Assembly: GCA_018896645.1 (NCBI GenBank)
Contig: JAHIMF010000056.1
Span: 1-34,859 of the forward strand
DNA: 34,859 nt
Direction: 5' to 3'
DNA from: Patescibacteria group bacterium
GTDB lineage: Bacteria; Patescibacteriota; Patescibacteriia; UBA2591; JABMQE01
In this document: piece after piece, positions 34,834 to 34,859 of the stretch
How the letters are laid out: each line of letters opens with the position of its first letter
Numbering within the stretch: position 1 is the stretch's first letter
Notes under the pieces: generated by a model
Database searches by the model: none
Told to the model about the DNA's origin: nothing
What the model saw: the letters and a program-made list of their open reading frames with translations, nothing else
Program-made: the position numbers and the translations under genes

Positions 34834-34859
34834 TTTAAGTGATAATTGATAATTGATAA

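Overview
The window reads as a gene-dense, AT-leaning bacterial chromosome segment. It most likely comes from a Candidate Phyla Radiation (Patescibacteria, Parcubacteria-like) genome. That assignment is an inference. It rests on a PilT-type pilus motor, an 84-residue EF-Tu-domain-2-like protein, a diversity-generating retroelement (DGR) whose target ends in the FLAVRK tail I associate with CPR target families, several membrane proteins without a recognisable family, and a DUF2207 protein.

Layout: 1-2.0 kb holds pilT and a BrnT-like toxin/antitoxin pair. 2.0-5.0 kb is a cobalamin riboswitch with attenuator in front of an exported protein built like a transcobalamin (alpha/alpha-barrel repeats plus a DUF4430-like domain), followed by an anchored surface protein. 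5.1-10.8 kb has membrane and exported proteins and small hypotheticals. 10.8-14.0 kb has a perfect-consensus promoter, a SAM-I riboswitch, a second structured leader element, metK, a YkuK-like RNase H-fold protein and a DUF362 protein. 14.0-16.7 kb is a complete DGR: reverse transcriptase, Avd, template repeat, and a target gene with its variable repeat. 16.7-17.0 kb carries tRNA-Arg(TCG) and tRNA-Lys(CTT). 17.0-30.0 kb is a housekeeping block, all on the minus strand: HU, rny, clpP, nrnA, rbfA, an HD hydrolase, murI, infB, rsmA, tsaC and leuS. 30.1-34.8 kb has a LysM/CHAP peptidoglycan hydrolase, a DksA/TraR zinc-finger protein, a puzzling small transcribed region, and an operon of MntA antitoxin, HepT toxin and a single-pass membrane protein.

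Two themes stand out. First, the DGR is intact: template and variable repeats are 135 bp each and differ at 19 sites, 16 of them at adenines of the template coding strand. Its avd gene is oppositely oriented and lies between template and reverse transcriptase. Second, short palindromic elements of about 26-57 nt, and low-complexity 'word' repeats typical of the intergenic spacers, also sit in frame inside conserved genes: MetK, LeuRS (several times), NrnA, a DUF362 protein and a membrane protein. This resembles the principle of Rickettsia palindromic elements, but the sequences differ.

Many promoters match TTGACA/TATAAT. Several place the -10 box only 7-9 nt before the start codon, which suggests leaderless transcripts. 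All names come from reading motifs; no database search was possible.
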